Origin: Phoronis australis
Taxonomy: Eukaryota; Phoronida; Phoronidae
Reading direction: 5' to 3'
Length of the DNA stretch: 64,000 nt
Assembly (NCBI GenBank): GCA_002633005.1
Contig: NMRA01000121.1
Span: 794,897-858,896 of the forward strand
Shown: one piece after another, positions 44,501 through 56,998 of the stretch
Position numbering within the stretch: position 1 is the first letter of the stretch
How the letters are laid out: the number at the start of each line of letters is the position of its first letter
Translations under genes and position numbers: made by a program
Notes under the pieces: generated by a model
Seen by the model: only the letters and a program-made list of their open reading frames with translations
Databases searched by the model: none
Told to the model about the DNA's origin: nothing

Positions 44501-47500
44501 TTGTTAGCAAATGGTCCACAACGTCGGGAATTCGAGCCCTCCCCATATCGAACGCTGGGTGCGCGCATGTGTAGGTAAACTTTCCGGAGATGTAAACTTG
44601 AAGGCAACTGTTCGCCTGTTCACAAAGTGCGTAAGTGATATCAGCAGCTAAAGCCAATAACTTGCCGTCGTTCTACGCAAGACTTCCCAATCGCTTAGCA
44701 ATGGAAGTGGCATATCAGTTATCGCGCCCGATACGCTGTTCATTGTTTTTACTTAAACAGAAATGGTTCCCATATAAAGAACCTTGGTTCCTTTATTTGG
44801 TGTGTGGTTACAGATGCTGATTATATCATTACTGGTGTAAACACGAGGCCTTGACGCGTTTATGACGCGATGGACTGGGGAAATTCAGCGTTCCACTATA
44901 TAAAAAGAGAAAAACCATAGGGAATTGAAAACGTGATTTGTATGGCTATTCACTTCTTAGGGATGGTGAGGATATTCATTGAAACCATCGTATACAAAAG
45001 CCATGAAAGTTTCAGCCGCAAGCAGCGTCATTTCAATAAAAGACTCTTTCAGAGCACGAATGGCAAAAGAATACTTTTGGAACTGGGATCTCAGAAATAT
45101 GGCATTTTTGGCAACGCGATGCCGCATTGACATCCTTTCAAAAATTTAAATCGAGTTCCATGTGCCAGGTGAATATTTAGAAATGTGTTAATTTACATTT
45201 ACGCGGCCTCTGAAGGTAATGTAAATGTACACCCAAATGTAGGGATCATTTGCGTTTACATGACGAAAATACATACCATAAGTAAATATGCGATGTATTC
45301 GGTGTAATACGCATGATAATCGGAACAGCTCTTCTGAATATTAACTATAACATTTTATTACTTCTATTGAAAATAAAAGGTGCCACTTTTTTCAAATTCT
45401 TCAGCATCACCATGCTATCATTTCCTGTTTAGGAATTTTTGCCCGCTTTGAAAAAAAATAGCCACGTTGATCGAACATGACTATTTTGATAGCCTGAGAA
45501 GGCTAACTAGAATATACACAGTAGCTATGTCATGTCGGTTCATTTTTGCGGCGACTCCCAATATTCACGCATCACCAGCACGCAATTGGCCAAATTCAGA
45601 CTATATCTAATTATAAGCGAACGCCATGATTTAGATAAACAATTCATATCTCCAGAGGTCTATACGCAACGTGTCTTTACTATAATTGTGAATGTCGGTT
45701 GAAACATGTGAAACTCAGCTCTGTCGGTCTATGTCAGTAGTAGACGATTGTATGGTATTATCTCGACAACGGCCCAAACTCCACTGGACAGCAAACCCTG
45801 TGGTAAAGAACCAAAACATCAAGTGAACGGGTCAACTGATTGAATGGCAACAGACGGATCATTTTCACCAAACAGACAAGGGACTTTGTGACAGACATGG
45901 TACTTATGCAAACCCAGCGATCAATTTCTTCCAAACAAGCAAGTCGGTATTTTGTTCAAAGTGGTACATCCAACAAATTCATGACAAGCTTGACATTCAC
46001 TTTTTGACGATTTGAAATTTGTTTTTGTGCAAGGGTTTTTCTTTGATTGAAAATATTAGACGGTCTCGCTCATAATTTTTGTAACAGAGTTAGAACCTTA
46101 CGTTCAAAAATTAAATTGGTTCACCCTGAAATAGCCGTAAGATTAAAATGCGAAATAAAAACATGTTAAATTGAACAAGCAGCCAGCGTGAACCCGTGTC
46201 TATTATTTACTTTTAAATAAAGCCGATCGAGGTGATGTTCTATCGTAACAGATCCACAAAAAAACTTATTTGCTAAAAGCTTTAGGCTGGATATTTCATG
46301 CCAATTTGTAGTCAAGGCCGCCTAGTATAAATAGATGATATGAGTTGGGACTACAAGACCTCAGCTGTTGTACACGATGCGTCATTGTATGCTGTTTGTT
46401 ATTCGTTCGAAAGATTCAATCCGATTTTCCGTTTTGTACTGACAGGTGAATCGCAGGTGTCTTCACGCGTTTGGTAAGGAATTTTCTGGGGCCGTGAGGC
46501 CAAGGTAAATATGTTGCCTTCGTGAGTTGGCCGGTGTGATAGGAATTTCTCGCACTAAAGTTCGGTACTATTGATACGACGTTCCTGTACCGTTCGAATC
46601 AACCACATAAGTTGCGTTCCTTATATTACCTTACGGGAACTATAATAATAGATTTTGACGTCAAGATAAAAATACTTCAGACAGATCTGAGGGAATTTTA
46701 GACAGAATTTCTAGGTCAATTTGTAGTATTTTCAGAAAGAAATCTTTCTTTAGCTTGCAACAGAATAATCAGCTAGTAAAACTATGTGCTACGGAAACGG
46801 CAATAATGTATCGTTCGGGAACCAAGTACTACAGGCTGGTGCATTTAACCATACGGGTGACAATAATGGTCTCGGTAGTTGATTTTAAGCTTTGAAATAG
46901 GGCTATAACAATGTAACTACAGGAAAATTTTGACCCTATAATAGATTGGGCTTTGCATGAATTCCAAAAAAAATATTCATCAAATATTGATGAGAAGTAT
47001 ATAATTGAGACACGGGGCGCGTGCTCGTCCTGTCTATGGTTAACAAATAAGTTGATTTCTTCTGGAAAAACAAAATTTTTATCAAAACACAGTCTTTTGT
47101 CAATTCACTTTTTCTTAGCAAACAGCTAACCCGACGGTCAGTGTGTTCGGGCGAATACTCAACCCCGTCAGCTCAAATTCAATCTACAGAACACGAATCA
47201 AATGTATTGTTTAAATATGTACATGTATATGCATCAATGATACACTTGATCGACTTGTTTCAATCACACTTTTGAATCGTTTGTTTATTGACGCTCGGGC
47301 GACTGAAACTCCGAATCAGGGTTGCCATGCGCGTTACAATACGGCAAATATTGACTCAATGTTTACCAATCAGAAAACGTGGCGCAATGTGTTTACTAGA
47401 ATAAACTAACAGCTGTATACCCACAAAAGATTAAATCGGTGCTAGACAAGAGTATGAAAAGCCCCTTTACATTCGCTTTGTACGCGACCACTATGGCTAC

Positions 47501-47770
47501 GCCAGCGAATGAGTTGCTCGGTCGCTTCGTTTTTTAGCTATGCTCGCCTGTAAAGTGACACTGTGCGAATTTACGGATTATCGGTCTAAATAGGATGGAC
47601 TATGGATACACGTAGCGAAAGACATGTCGTTTACACTGTGGACCCGGAACTGGAATAGATAAAACATTGTTTGTGAAATGTATCGAGCTTGTCAGCGTTG
47701 CTCAGGTGTTATCGTCATGTTAATATGATTTCACATCTCGATATGGTTCGTCTCGTTTAATTATTTTACA
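38540..47770. other. Long intergenic region, no gene recognised
   Basis: I read both strands and found no conserved domain. Minor items are a C-tract with N at 39049, a 30-bp duplication (CCAGTATGTGCCCCAGAT) at 42329-42394, tRNA-like sequences near 43095 and 43605, and a C-rich tract at 44348. Frames such as 39276-39569, 40251-40499 and 41528-41830 are isolated and compositionally non-coding. The last 400 bases are upstream of the gene at 47774 and probably hold its promoter, but I see no defined element. Confidence 0.5.
43090..43152 (+). repeat. tRNA-derived sequence (SINE-like)
   Basis: TGGCGCAGTGG (good A-box) is followed about 36 bases later by AGAGATCGAATCACG (B-box-like). No acceptor stem pairing was seen, so it is likely a SINE head or tRNA pseudogene. 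Confidence 0.5.
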
Positions 47771-47773
47771 AAC

Positions 47774-48648
47774 ATGAGACGAGTAAAAAGTGCGTTCGCT
47801 GACTCCCGCACTTTGTATTTACAGACTCCTGGGTCCAATTGTCCACTAGATCGGCTTACGATGGATATCAACCGGAGACAGTCTATAAGCAGAACTCAGA
47901 CCCACAGGGAACAGCAAGGACAAGAACGAGAACAGTTAGCTAAGGCGGGGTTGGTAAGCTCGTCTCTGGCTAGACATGGAAAGAGATTATTTGAAGATGC
48001 TGTCTGTAGGGTCGGTCGTGGTGACCCGTCGACACCGACTCGCCAGCGAAGCCGATCCTGGCAGTGTGGAGGACCACTAAGGTGTTACTCGGGTCCTACC
48101 TACTCGGGTAGTCCTTTGCATAACAAACGTGCCAAATTGATGAATGAAATCCGAACTCGGGCGAAGACGGCCAGTTACGGCGAGTCTTTCAACCATGAGC
48201 GGTCGATGAGACTGCCAAATATCGAAGAGACCATCAATAAATACGGAAATGAATTTAAAGTGGTGACCAAGTCCTGGAATGGCAACAGCATGAACACACA
48301 GAACATGATTTTGGTGAGAATCAGTGTAGATAATGAAATGCTTGCGCGAGACGATTCCTGTCAACGCGAGCAAACGGCAAGAATGCTGGGAAGCGAGGAC
48401 GGCACGTGCAGCAGAAAGAGTGACGTCATTAGCATGGACGACGCTGCTTCAGTAGAGGTTAAAGACACGGACAATGCTAATCAGGGCATTTTAAAAGGTC
48501 CTGCGGATATAGTCATGGACCAGGAACAGAATGAAGACGCGGAGGTAATAGAACAGGAAGTGAAAACTACAACCAGCCCCCAATTGTTACCGCCAAGTCA
48601 AAATTCGCGACCAAAGACAGCACCGAGGGAGCCAGTATCCTCGAACAG
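47774..48648 (+). CDS. Coding exon 1 of unrecognised gene
   Basis: 291 codons plus two bases. The start ATG is the first in frame after an upstream in-frame stop. The minus-strand frame over 48077-48373 is antisense to it and not credible. The donor is CAG|GTAATT. Confidence 0.8.
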
Positions 48649-51600
48649 GTAATTTTAAATCTTAAATTTTAAATATTTCTAAAAGATTAGTGAAACCAAA
48701 TGTATAACACGAAAACGTGTCTCAAAACCGGATTAAAATTAATCCCCTTTAATTCAAAATGTTGATCTATACAAATGTTAGAGAGTGCTTTAAAATACTT
48801 CAACTTGTGTTTGTGAAGCTTCATTTCAAATCAATAAAAGTACCCGGGACATAAAGCAACGGCCATACTATCATAAGCTCTTCCTTTGCCTAAGCTGTCT
48901 GATTAAATTTATCGATGACCATTTTTAAACAATCTTGTTAAAATAGATTCAATTTTATCGTATGAAGCTCTGTGCTCCTGGATGGATATCAATGTCATGA
49001 TATGAAAGGCTTCGTCGTATAACAAAACCTGACCTTCCACAACTGCTTGGTGAAGAATACGTCACGCAATCCTAATGCTCGTTCAGTCAGTCGTTGCTAT
49101 TACAATAGACCTTGGGCGAAATCTATCCCTGGTCTCCCAACTGCAACTTAGTTTTGATATATTTAATAACATTCTTTAATTTAGTATTAACAAAAGATAT
49201 GTTTTTGATTTTGTGCACCAGTAGGTTTTTGGCTGATGAGAACATAATCCAATATTGAAGCTATGTTTTCGAGCTTGAACTCGAAATCTCGACTTAATAG
49301 CTTGAATCTTGGAGACACCAAATTCAAACTCGAGTTATGTATACAACTGCCTAAATCATGCGGTGCATATCAATTCAATGAAAAATCTTACCGGGCACAC
49401 GGAAGCTGTGCGAATGTATAAAACTGTATGCAAGCCAGCATAAACATACAAAGCATAATTGCGGGTAAAAAAATTGGCCAGGTCAGAACTTTAAAATCCA
49501 CAATACAACACAGCGTAGGTCAATAGGTAACTAAGAAGTCTCGTTTCTTCTCACGACGCGAAATGGGAATTAATTAAAGTTGTATTTAATCCGATATTTT
49601 AAAACACCACTTGACCACTTAAACTACGTATCCCGTTGGTATTTTGATGTTCAGCTAACCAGAAAAAATCAAAGATATGCCACTTTTATCAACAAAATCA
49701 GTCACAAATTCTTGCAGATTCGTTGGTTTAGTAAGCATATTTCACATTTCTTTATCAAACAGAGTGGAACGGAAGTACAGTTGTGACTGTTTGAATTCGA
49801 ATATAGTTTTATCAGCTGTTGAAAACTTGGAAATTTTTGACGAAGCTCGATAAGTTAACAAGCGTGCCCAGGGTATTCGTCCTTTTAGAGAGTAAGTGCG
49901 ATTCAAAGGTACATTTTTGTGAACTTCTATGGAAACGCAGCTTTTGTAGAGGGTTTTCAAGGGATGTTATTGGTTTTACGGCCGAAAATGCATTTTTGGA
50001 GCTATTGTTGGGTGGAATAAATAGACTTCTTGAAGTTATTAGCTTTGACTATACAAAACAAAGAAATCCGTTATTTTGTGTCACTTAATCACAAATCGCC
50101 AATTTTCACCGCTGCCCACTTGCCAGTCGCTGCAATCGAGGCTGGTGACTACACGAGTCGGTAAAAACACTCTTCCGTTTACCGAGTGGAGTTTATAGCT
50201 CGACCAGCTGAGCGTTATGCGCCGACCGCGGGTTTTGTAGGTTCGATTCCACGTTGAGAATGACCGCAGAAAATCACATTTCTCGCCGATAATGTCCTAT
50301 AAATGTTCTTCTTAAATCAAAAGTGAATGATAAAGATTGTGCAGCAACGCAAAAATCAAATCCCATAACCCTGGTAAATTCGAAACCCTTGTGTTACAAA
50401 CATAAACCCTTCTGTAGTGCATGCATCGCTACAAACATAAACCCTTCTGTAGTGCATCGTTACTAACATAAACCCTTCTGTAGTGCACCGTTACAAACAT
50501 AAACCCTTCTGTAGTGCACCGTTGCAAACATAGACCCTTCTGTAGCGCATCGTTACAAACATAAACCGTTCTGTAGTGCCTCGTTACAAACATAAACCCT
50601 TCTGTAGTGCATCGTTACAAACGTAAACCCTTGTGTAGTGCATCGTTACAAACATAAGCCCTTCTGTAGTGCATCGTTACAAACATAAGCCCTCCTGTAG
50701 TGCATCGTTGCAAACATAAACCCTTTTGTAGTGCATCGTTACAAACATAANCTTCAGTAGAGGTTAAAGACACGGACAATGCTAATCAGGGTATTTTAAA
50801 AGGTCCTGCAGATATAGTCATGGACCAGGAACAGAATGAAGACGCGGAGGTAATAGAACAGGAAGTGAAAACTACAACCAGCCCCCAATTGTTACCGCCA
50901 AGCCAAAATTCGCGACCAAAGACAGCACCGAGGGAGCCAGTATCATCGAACAGGTAATTTTAAATCTTTAATTTTAATTATTTCTAAAAGATTAGTGAAA
51001 CCACTGTTAGTTGATCAATTCAAATGTATAACACGAAAACGTGTCTCAAAACCGGATTAAAATTAATCCCCTTTAATTCAAAATGTTGATTTATACAAAT
51101 GTTAGAGAGTGCTTTAAAATACTTCAACTTGTGTTTGTGAAGCTTCATTTCAAATCAATAAAAGTACCCAGGATATAAAGCAACGGCCATAATATCATAA
51201 GCGCTTCCTTTGCCTAAGCTGTCTGATTAAATTTATCGATGACCATTTTTAAACAATCTTGTTAAAATATATTCAATTTAATCGTATGAAGCTCTGTGCT
51301 CCTGGATGGATATCAATGTCATGATATGAAAGGCTTCGTCGTATAACAAAACCTGACCTTCCACTACTGCTTGGTGAAGAATACGTCACGCAATCCTAAT
51401 GCTCGTTCAGTCAGTCGTTGCTATTACAATAGACCTTGGGCGAAATCTATCCCTGGTCTCCCAACTGCAACTTAGTTTTGATATATTTAATAACATTCTT
51501 TAATTTAGTATGAACAAAAGACATGTTTTTGATTTTGTGCACCAATAGGTTTTTGGCAGATGAGAACATAATCCAATATTGAAGCTATGTTTTCGAGCTT

Positions 51601-54549
51601 GAACTCGAAATCTCGACTTATAGCTTGAATCTTGGAGTCACCAAATTCAAACTCGAGTTATTTGTACAACTGCCTAAATCATGCAGTGCATATCAATTCA
51701 AAGAAAAATCTTACCGGGCACACGGAAGCTGTGCGAGTGTATAAAACTGTATGCAAGCCAGCATAAACCTAAAAAGCGTAATTGCGGGTAAAAAATTTGG
51801 TCGGGTCAGAACTTTAAAATCCACAATACAACCCAGCGTAGGTCAATAGGCAACTAATTAGTCTTTTTTTCTTCTCACGACGCGAAATGGGAAATAATTA
51901 AAGTTGCATTTAATAGGATATTTTAAAACACTACTTGACCACTTAAACTGCGTATCCCGTTGGTATTTCCATGTTCAGCTAACCAGAAAAAATCAAAGAT
52001 ATGCCACTTTTATCAACAAAATCAGTCACAAATTCTTGCTGATTCACTGGCTTAGTAAACATATTTCACATTTTTTTATCAAACACAGAGTGGAACGGAA
52101 GCACAGTTGTAACTGTTTGAATTCGAATATAGTCTTATCAGCTGTTGAAAACTTGGTAATTTTTGACGAAGCTCGATAAGTTAACAAGCGTGCCCAGGGT
52201 ATTCGTCCTTTTAGAGAGTAAGTGCGATTCAAATGTACATTTTTGTGAACTTCTATGGGAACGCAGCTTTTGTAGAGGGTTTTCAAGGGACGTTATTGGT
52301 TTTAATGCCGAAAATGCATTTTTGGGGTTATTGTTGGGTGGAATAAATAGACTTCTTGAAGTTATTAGCTTTGACTATACAAAACAAAGAAATCCGTTAT
52401 TTTGTGTCACTTAATCACAAATCGCCAATTTTCACCGCTGCCCACTTGCCAGTCGCTGCAATCGAGGCTGGTGACTTCACGAGTCGCTAAAAACACTCTT
52501 CCGTTTACCGAGTGGAGTTTATAGCTCCACCAGCTGAGCGTTATGCGCCGACCGCGGGTTTTGTAGGTTCGATTCCACGTTGAGAATGACCGCAGAAAAT
52601 CACAGTTCTCGCCGATAATGTCCTATAAATGTTCTTCTTAAATCAAAAGTGAATGATAAAGATTGTGCAGCAACGCAAAAATCAAATCCCATAACCCTGG
52701 TAAATTCGAAACCCTTGTGTAGTGCACCGTTACAAACATAAACCCTTCTGTAGTGCATGCATCGCTACAAACATAAACCCTTCTGTAGTGCATCGTTACT
52801 GACATAAACCCTTCTGTAGTGCACCGTTGCAAACATAGACCCTTCTGTAGTGCATCGTTACAAACATAAGCCCTCCTGTAGTGCATCGTTGCAAACATAA
52901 ACCCTTCTGTTGTGCATCGTTACAAACATAAACCCTTCTGTAGTGCATCGTTACAAACATAAACCCTTGTGTAGTGCATCGCTAAAGACATAAACCTTGT
53001 GTAGAGCTCAGGCCAAAGGTAGGGAATTTAATCGGAATATTCACTGTTACGTGGAGAGTGCGAGCGGCACACCACCGTATACCTCACCTATGTAAGTGAC
53101 CCAGGCCGCTAACGCTTTGGTCATGATTTTCCCCGTAACGTTTTCGAAAGTGGCCATCTGGGAGGACGTTTTCGGGTGGAATATAATTTTCATAAAATTA
53201 TGTTCTTTATGAAGTTATTCAGTGCAATTTTTCTGTTGAATCAATCTTTTTCGGGTAATCTTTATGTTACTTATGAAGTCGAATTTTTTATTTTCCACTT
53301 GATAAAACGCTTCAAATTAATGTTGCAGTAGCTAGGGATACTGCTTCCAGGCCAAGGTTTGTCGTCTCACGAGGTTGTACGATTCTCTCAGAGTGAAACC
53401 ACAAAAGAGTAATCTTATTTACTCGCAACTGACGATGTCAAGTGGTCTCGGACTTATCTGCTTTCACAGCACTATAGCATATTAAGTAGTGACTGAGTAC
53501 ACAATTTCACAACTTCACAATAAGGTCAAACCAATAAAGTCAGTGTCAAATTTAAAAGGGAACAAAGGGATTTCAAAGTTGGCGTGTTTGAGTTCATAAA
53601 AGTCACGGTTCCTACACAGACGCATTCTTTTCTATCACTTTCGCCTTCCCTGGGTGGTCGCCACCAAACTTTCGCCTCTCAATTACGCTGCAAGTTGTTT
53701 GTGAGGCTGTACAGGGTCAATAAACCTGTCCCCTTATGCAAATTCATGGATCCGACTTAAAGGTAAATTAGTGAACCCAAAGTCGAAAATTTGATATGAG
53801 CTCCATGTTTGTTCGCGCGTGTAGGGCTAACAACTTCGTTGGTGTCTCAATGAGAAACCCGATTTTCACCAAATGATGCTATTGAATAAAGGTGCCTCTT
53901 TTTGACATCCCAACAGAGAGCAGGAAACAGCTCTCATCTCAGCATTGGGGCATTCAATTGTGCGATAAGGACTCACCGTGATTTACATGAATACTTGTAT
54001 GCTGGCATTTTTATGGGAAGGTCACTTGTATCATTTGCGGCACCTAGTGAACTTCACGTTCCCCATTTCTGTTATTTCATTAGATGCTGAACATCCATTC
54101 TTCGTTGCAGACCAAAAGCAAAAAGAAGCAAACAACCCAAAAGCGCTGAAACGAGACCATCACCGGAGTCATCCGAACCTATATTCAAGTGTTGGGTTGA
54201 TGACGTCACTGTATCTAGTGTCTGCCAACAAGAAGAGGTCGAACTTGACGGTGCCAACGTACCCAACGACCTGGCGAACGATGTCGCTAAAATCGCCTTA
54301 GATAAACATGTAGAGATAAAAATTGACGTTCCCGTGGATCCCCCCAATAATGATCCTGTTACAAATGGCGACAAGGGTAGCATAGAAGAGACGACGGTCA
54401 TCAGTTTGCAAGACTTGCAAGAATGCGAGTGGACATTGCCGGAGTTCGTCTGCCCAAGCTCTGAAGAGAAATCAAAGGAGGTGGCTATCAAGGAATGGCT
54501 ACAAAAAACTAGTTTCACGGCAGCAGATAAAACTGTACCGCTGCTATAG
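47774..54549 (+). CDS. Unrecognised two-exon gene, 437 aa
   Basis: Exon 1 (47774-48648) starts at ATG after an upstream TAA and ends AAC AG|GTAATT in phase 2. The exon at 54111-54549 follows TTCGTTGCAG and completes an Arg codon, then stays open to TAG at 54547, with AATAAA at 54601-54606. The product is hydrophilic and largely disordered-looking. It has a basic N-terminal third rich in R, S and T (TPTRQRSRSWQ), a conserved-looking segment NIEETINKYGNEFKVVTKSW, an acidic middle, an RPKTAPREP stretch at the junction, and a C-terminal block KEWLQKTSFTAADKTVPLL. No catalytic motif, signal peptide or membrane segment is visible. I do not recognise the family. Exon 1's last 202 bases are repeated at 50752-50953 with four differences, all at synonymous third positions, which supports genuine coding constraint. 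Confidence 0.8.
50186..50258 (+). repeat. tRNA-derived sequence (also at about 52518-52590)
   Basis: TAGCTCGACCAGCTGAGCG (A-box region), then GTAGGTTCGATTCCACG (B-box) with tRNA-like spacing, present in both copies of the duplication. Acceptor-stem pairing is not convincing, so I call it a tRNA pseudogene or SINE head. Confidence 0.5.
50385..50750. repeat. 31-bp minisatellite, copy in first duplicon
   Basis: About 11-12 copies of a unit TGTAGTGCATCGTTACAAAC plus ATAAACCCTTC with variants. It stops at the N at 50751. Confidence 0.95.
50752..50953 (+). pseudogene. Duplicated exon tail of the unrecognised gene
   Basis: Repeats the last 202 bases of exon 1 and its donor site. Four base differences from the original fall at third codon positions and change no residue. 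There is no acceptor 5' of it, only the N and a minisatellite. Treat it as an assembly or haplotype copy, not an additional exon. Confidence 0.8.
52715..53005. repeat. 31-bp minisatellite, copy in second duplicon
   Basis: About 9 copies of the same unit as at 50385-50750, with different copy number and variant order, as expected of two alleles. It is followed by unique sequence. Confidence 0.95.
53006..54110. other. Intron of the unrecognised gene
   Basis: No domain or repeat was recognised. It ends in a pyrimidine-rich tract and the TTCGTTGCAG acceptor at 54101-54110. Confidence 0.6.
54111..54549 (+). CDS. Coding exon 2 of unrecognised gene
   Basis: 146 codons plus one base including the TAG stop. 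The reading frame set by exon 1 stays open throughout, whereas the alternative frames reported here (53978-54301 plus, 54072-54518 minus) are shadows. Composition is acidic (E, D) with Val and Lys. Confidence 0.8.
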
Positions 54550-54600
54550 CCTTGTACCTGTCTTTAGAATGGTTTATTTTTCAAAAATGTCACCACGATG

Positions 54601-54606
54601 AATAAA
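54601..54606 (+). terminator. Polyadenylation signal AATAAA
   Basis: A canonical AATAAA lies 52 bases after the TAG of the unrecognised gene, at a distance normal for a 3' UTR. Confidence 0.6.
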
Positions 54607-54609
54607 GTA

Positions 54610-56735
54610 TTAAGAAGACACAGCAAGTTTCTCAAACCGTTCCCTATTTTCAAAACGCACGTGAACCTATGAAATAAAATTTGCATGCGCATTCTTGACG
54701 CATTTTAATATAACTCAATTAAAAAGCGGCTACGAACCCATTTCCGTAAGAAAACAAGGCTTTTGATTCAGACCGTTTGCCATCAAACTGGTCTCAACCA
54801 GTACCTTCTTCCTATATAAGGGATTTATGGGCTTGAAAATAATTCATGGCTAGTTACTGCTTCACGCTATGCTTGAACACAAAATAACCCGCCGGGCCAA
54901 TCTAGTTTAATGAGTCTAGTATCGAGCAGCAACGAATTACCAAATCTTCTTAAATTTGCATTTCGCCTTATTTAGCTGGCTAAAATACTAAAATCGAATT
55001 AGGCCTTATACCCTCGTAAAATCGGTCTCATAGTATTCAGAAGCGGATCTATGGGGGGTTCAGGGGGTTCAAACCACCATCGGGACAGGATCAAAAATAA
55101 AAATTGAAAGAAATTTCGCCAGAAAAACTAAATAAGCTGCTAAAAACCACAACAAATCTTACACGGGAGGGGGAAAACACCCTCCCGACCTTCCTTCCGC
55201 TCGGGGCTATGCGCCTCGAATTCACTCGAACCCTAACCCCCCCCCTTACTGAAAACGTACATCTGCCACTGAGCAATATTCATTGACATGACAGGATTTA
55301 ACGTCCTGAAATTCGCACCTGGAAAATGGCGCATCAACGCATTGTTTGTTACATGAGGTGCCAGTTTATTCCACAATAACTCAATATCGGATGAACGTGG
55401 TCTGTAATATTTAGAAACAAGAAAGCGAATTCAACCCTGACAGCTAAACGAGTGAAATGTTGCTTTAAACATCTTTAGGGGAGAACACTTTTTCACTGCA
55501 ACAAGCTCGGTCGGTTGACAACCGAGACTTCTCCTTAGCCACAAAAGCATAACTTCAATAGGTAAATCCAGGGAAAACTTTTGACTACAGAAATTAGGGA
55601 TTTTCGAATCAACATAAATGTTTACTCGTCTCGCTGGTTCATTAAACTTACAGGAAGTAAGAAAGAAATGACACTCCACGCATGTATCCACGTGCCTGGC
55701 TGATTTCTTATCGTGCATTATAATTTTCCAAGAGGGTAGGGGTGGAGATAGGTATTTTTCCATTAAACAGTCAGGTGCATGTTTCAAAACCAGGCAGACG
55801 CCAAGATTAGATCCAAGCGTGCTATTGTTTTTAGCCTCAGGTGTGGTTTTCAAAAGAAAAGTCTTAATGATTGTTATTGGATTTATCATAATTTTCTTAG
55901 CTGGAATTAACTGAACAGATAAACTATCGTGGTAATATTGCAAAACCCACTCAAATTGACTTTGCTGTATTCCTCTGCGTTGGACCTGGAGTCTATCTTT
56001 TTATTGGAACTCGAAATTGAATTTGACCTTTTCTTCTATATTATTACAAAATGAATAGAAGTTTCTGTTATTCTGTGCTCGAATATAGGAATGTTTAGCA
56101 TGACGTCATTTTGACGTCATTAGGACGTTTTGGACCCGTGTGTGACGTATGTCTATTCTTATTTCCGGGACCAAATTGCGTCATCTACTGCCATCAAGCT
56201 ACAAACTCGAATAAAACTCCAGAATTGCAGCACAAACTCAAGACTTCGAGTTAAGGTTCGATCTTATAGCATTAGAATCATCAAGTGCAAATCATAATGT
56301 GCTGCAGCACAGAATAATAGACAGTTATCTTCAGGAAAAGAAGAACTGAAGAAGTCGCGTAAAACACAATCTCGAATACAAAATTTAATCCCGGCCCAGT
56401 TGCGCAATAAACTGGAAAAATTATGACATGCTTTTATTCATAGTTAATTGAAAAAGCCCAAAAATTTTAAGCTTCCGGTGTTTTAATAAAAAATGAAAAA
56501 TTTGTAGAAGTTACCTATATGAAGAACAAAACGTGAGTTTCCCCAAATAATTGCATTTTAATTGAGCAATGTCACTGCGGTATTCCATAAAATATGAGCG
56601 TAGGCCTACAGCTAAAACAAGACTATGTGACTGATTTGTAGGATATCTTCAGGGATGCTGTCATTTGTTGTGACTCGAAGTAACTAAGTACACCTCCAAT
56701 AGGCCACTGTTTCACCAACCGCCAGAGTTTCATAA
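54610..56735. other. Intergenic region between two convergent genes
   Basis: It holds the hAT-like element at 55041-55272. A minus-strand frame of 170 codons at 55431-55943 has no recognisable motif, no splice support and low-complexity stretches, so I leave it out as a gene. Confidence 0.45.
55041..55272 (+). mobile_element. hAT-like G/C-tract element, complete copy
   Basis: Starts AGAAGCGGATCTATGGGGGG and ends CATCTGCCACTG. The inner GGTTCAGGGGGTTCAAACCA and the CGGGAGGGGGAAAACACCCT hairpin match the pieces at 37361 and 38350. About 232 bp, non-coding. Confidence 0.65.
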
Positions 56736-56998
56736 CTAAACACTTTTGGCGGCCTTCACCATATTGGTAAGTTTCTGAATTAAAATGGATTCAGGTAGAA
56801 ATCCCAGACCACAATCTGGAGCCACGGCAAGGCGATCACGTGGTATGTGACGCAAAACTTCTACCAGTCTTTCCTGTATTTCAGCAACAGTTTCAACGCG
56901 GCTACACGCCACCTTCACCACGCCAAGGATGATCTTCGTTTTCTTGAAGTTGCTGAACAAAGCCAGGTCATTGTGGCGGTGAGCGTCTTCAAGAGAAA
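56736..56998 (-). CDS. MetE-like terminal exon
   Basis: 263 bp ending in TAG. It encodes SLEDAHRHNDLALFSNFKK, the KIILGVVKVACSRVE strand, and LAVAPDCGLGFLPESI with the last zinc-ligand Cys. It ends in the family-typical NMVKAAKSV. Confidence 0.93.

Larger units (their letters stand above)
48447..53005 (+). repeat. Direct duplication of about 2.3 kb joined by a single N
   Basis: 48447-50750 and 50752 to about 53000 align end to end: exon tail, intron start, tRNA-like sequence and minisatellite, with a few percent of substitutions and indels. The N at 50751 lies exactly at the junction. The second copy begins in the middle of an exon with no splice acceptor, so it cannot be a functional extra exon. 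An unmerged second haplotype is the simplest reading. Confidence 0.85.

Noticed and set aside
50186-50258. Functional tRNA gene
   Set aside because: A- and B-box-like segments exist, but acceptor and anticodon stems do not pair convincingly; kept only as a tRNA-derived repeat.
50752-50953. A genuine second alternative exon of the 47774 gene
   Set aside because: It begins mid-exon right after an N, has no acceptor site, and splicing it after exon 1 would duplicate residues; an assembly or haplotype copy is simpler.
50385-53005. CRISPR-like arrays of 31-bp repeats
   Set aside because: Units are contiguous with no unique spacers, and the genome is eukaryotic; this is a minisatellite.
55431-55943. 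170-codon minus-strand frame as a gene
   Set aside because: No recognisable motif and no splice or start context; composition is like the flanking non-coding DNA.
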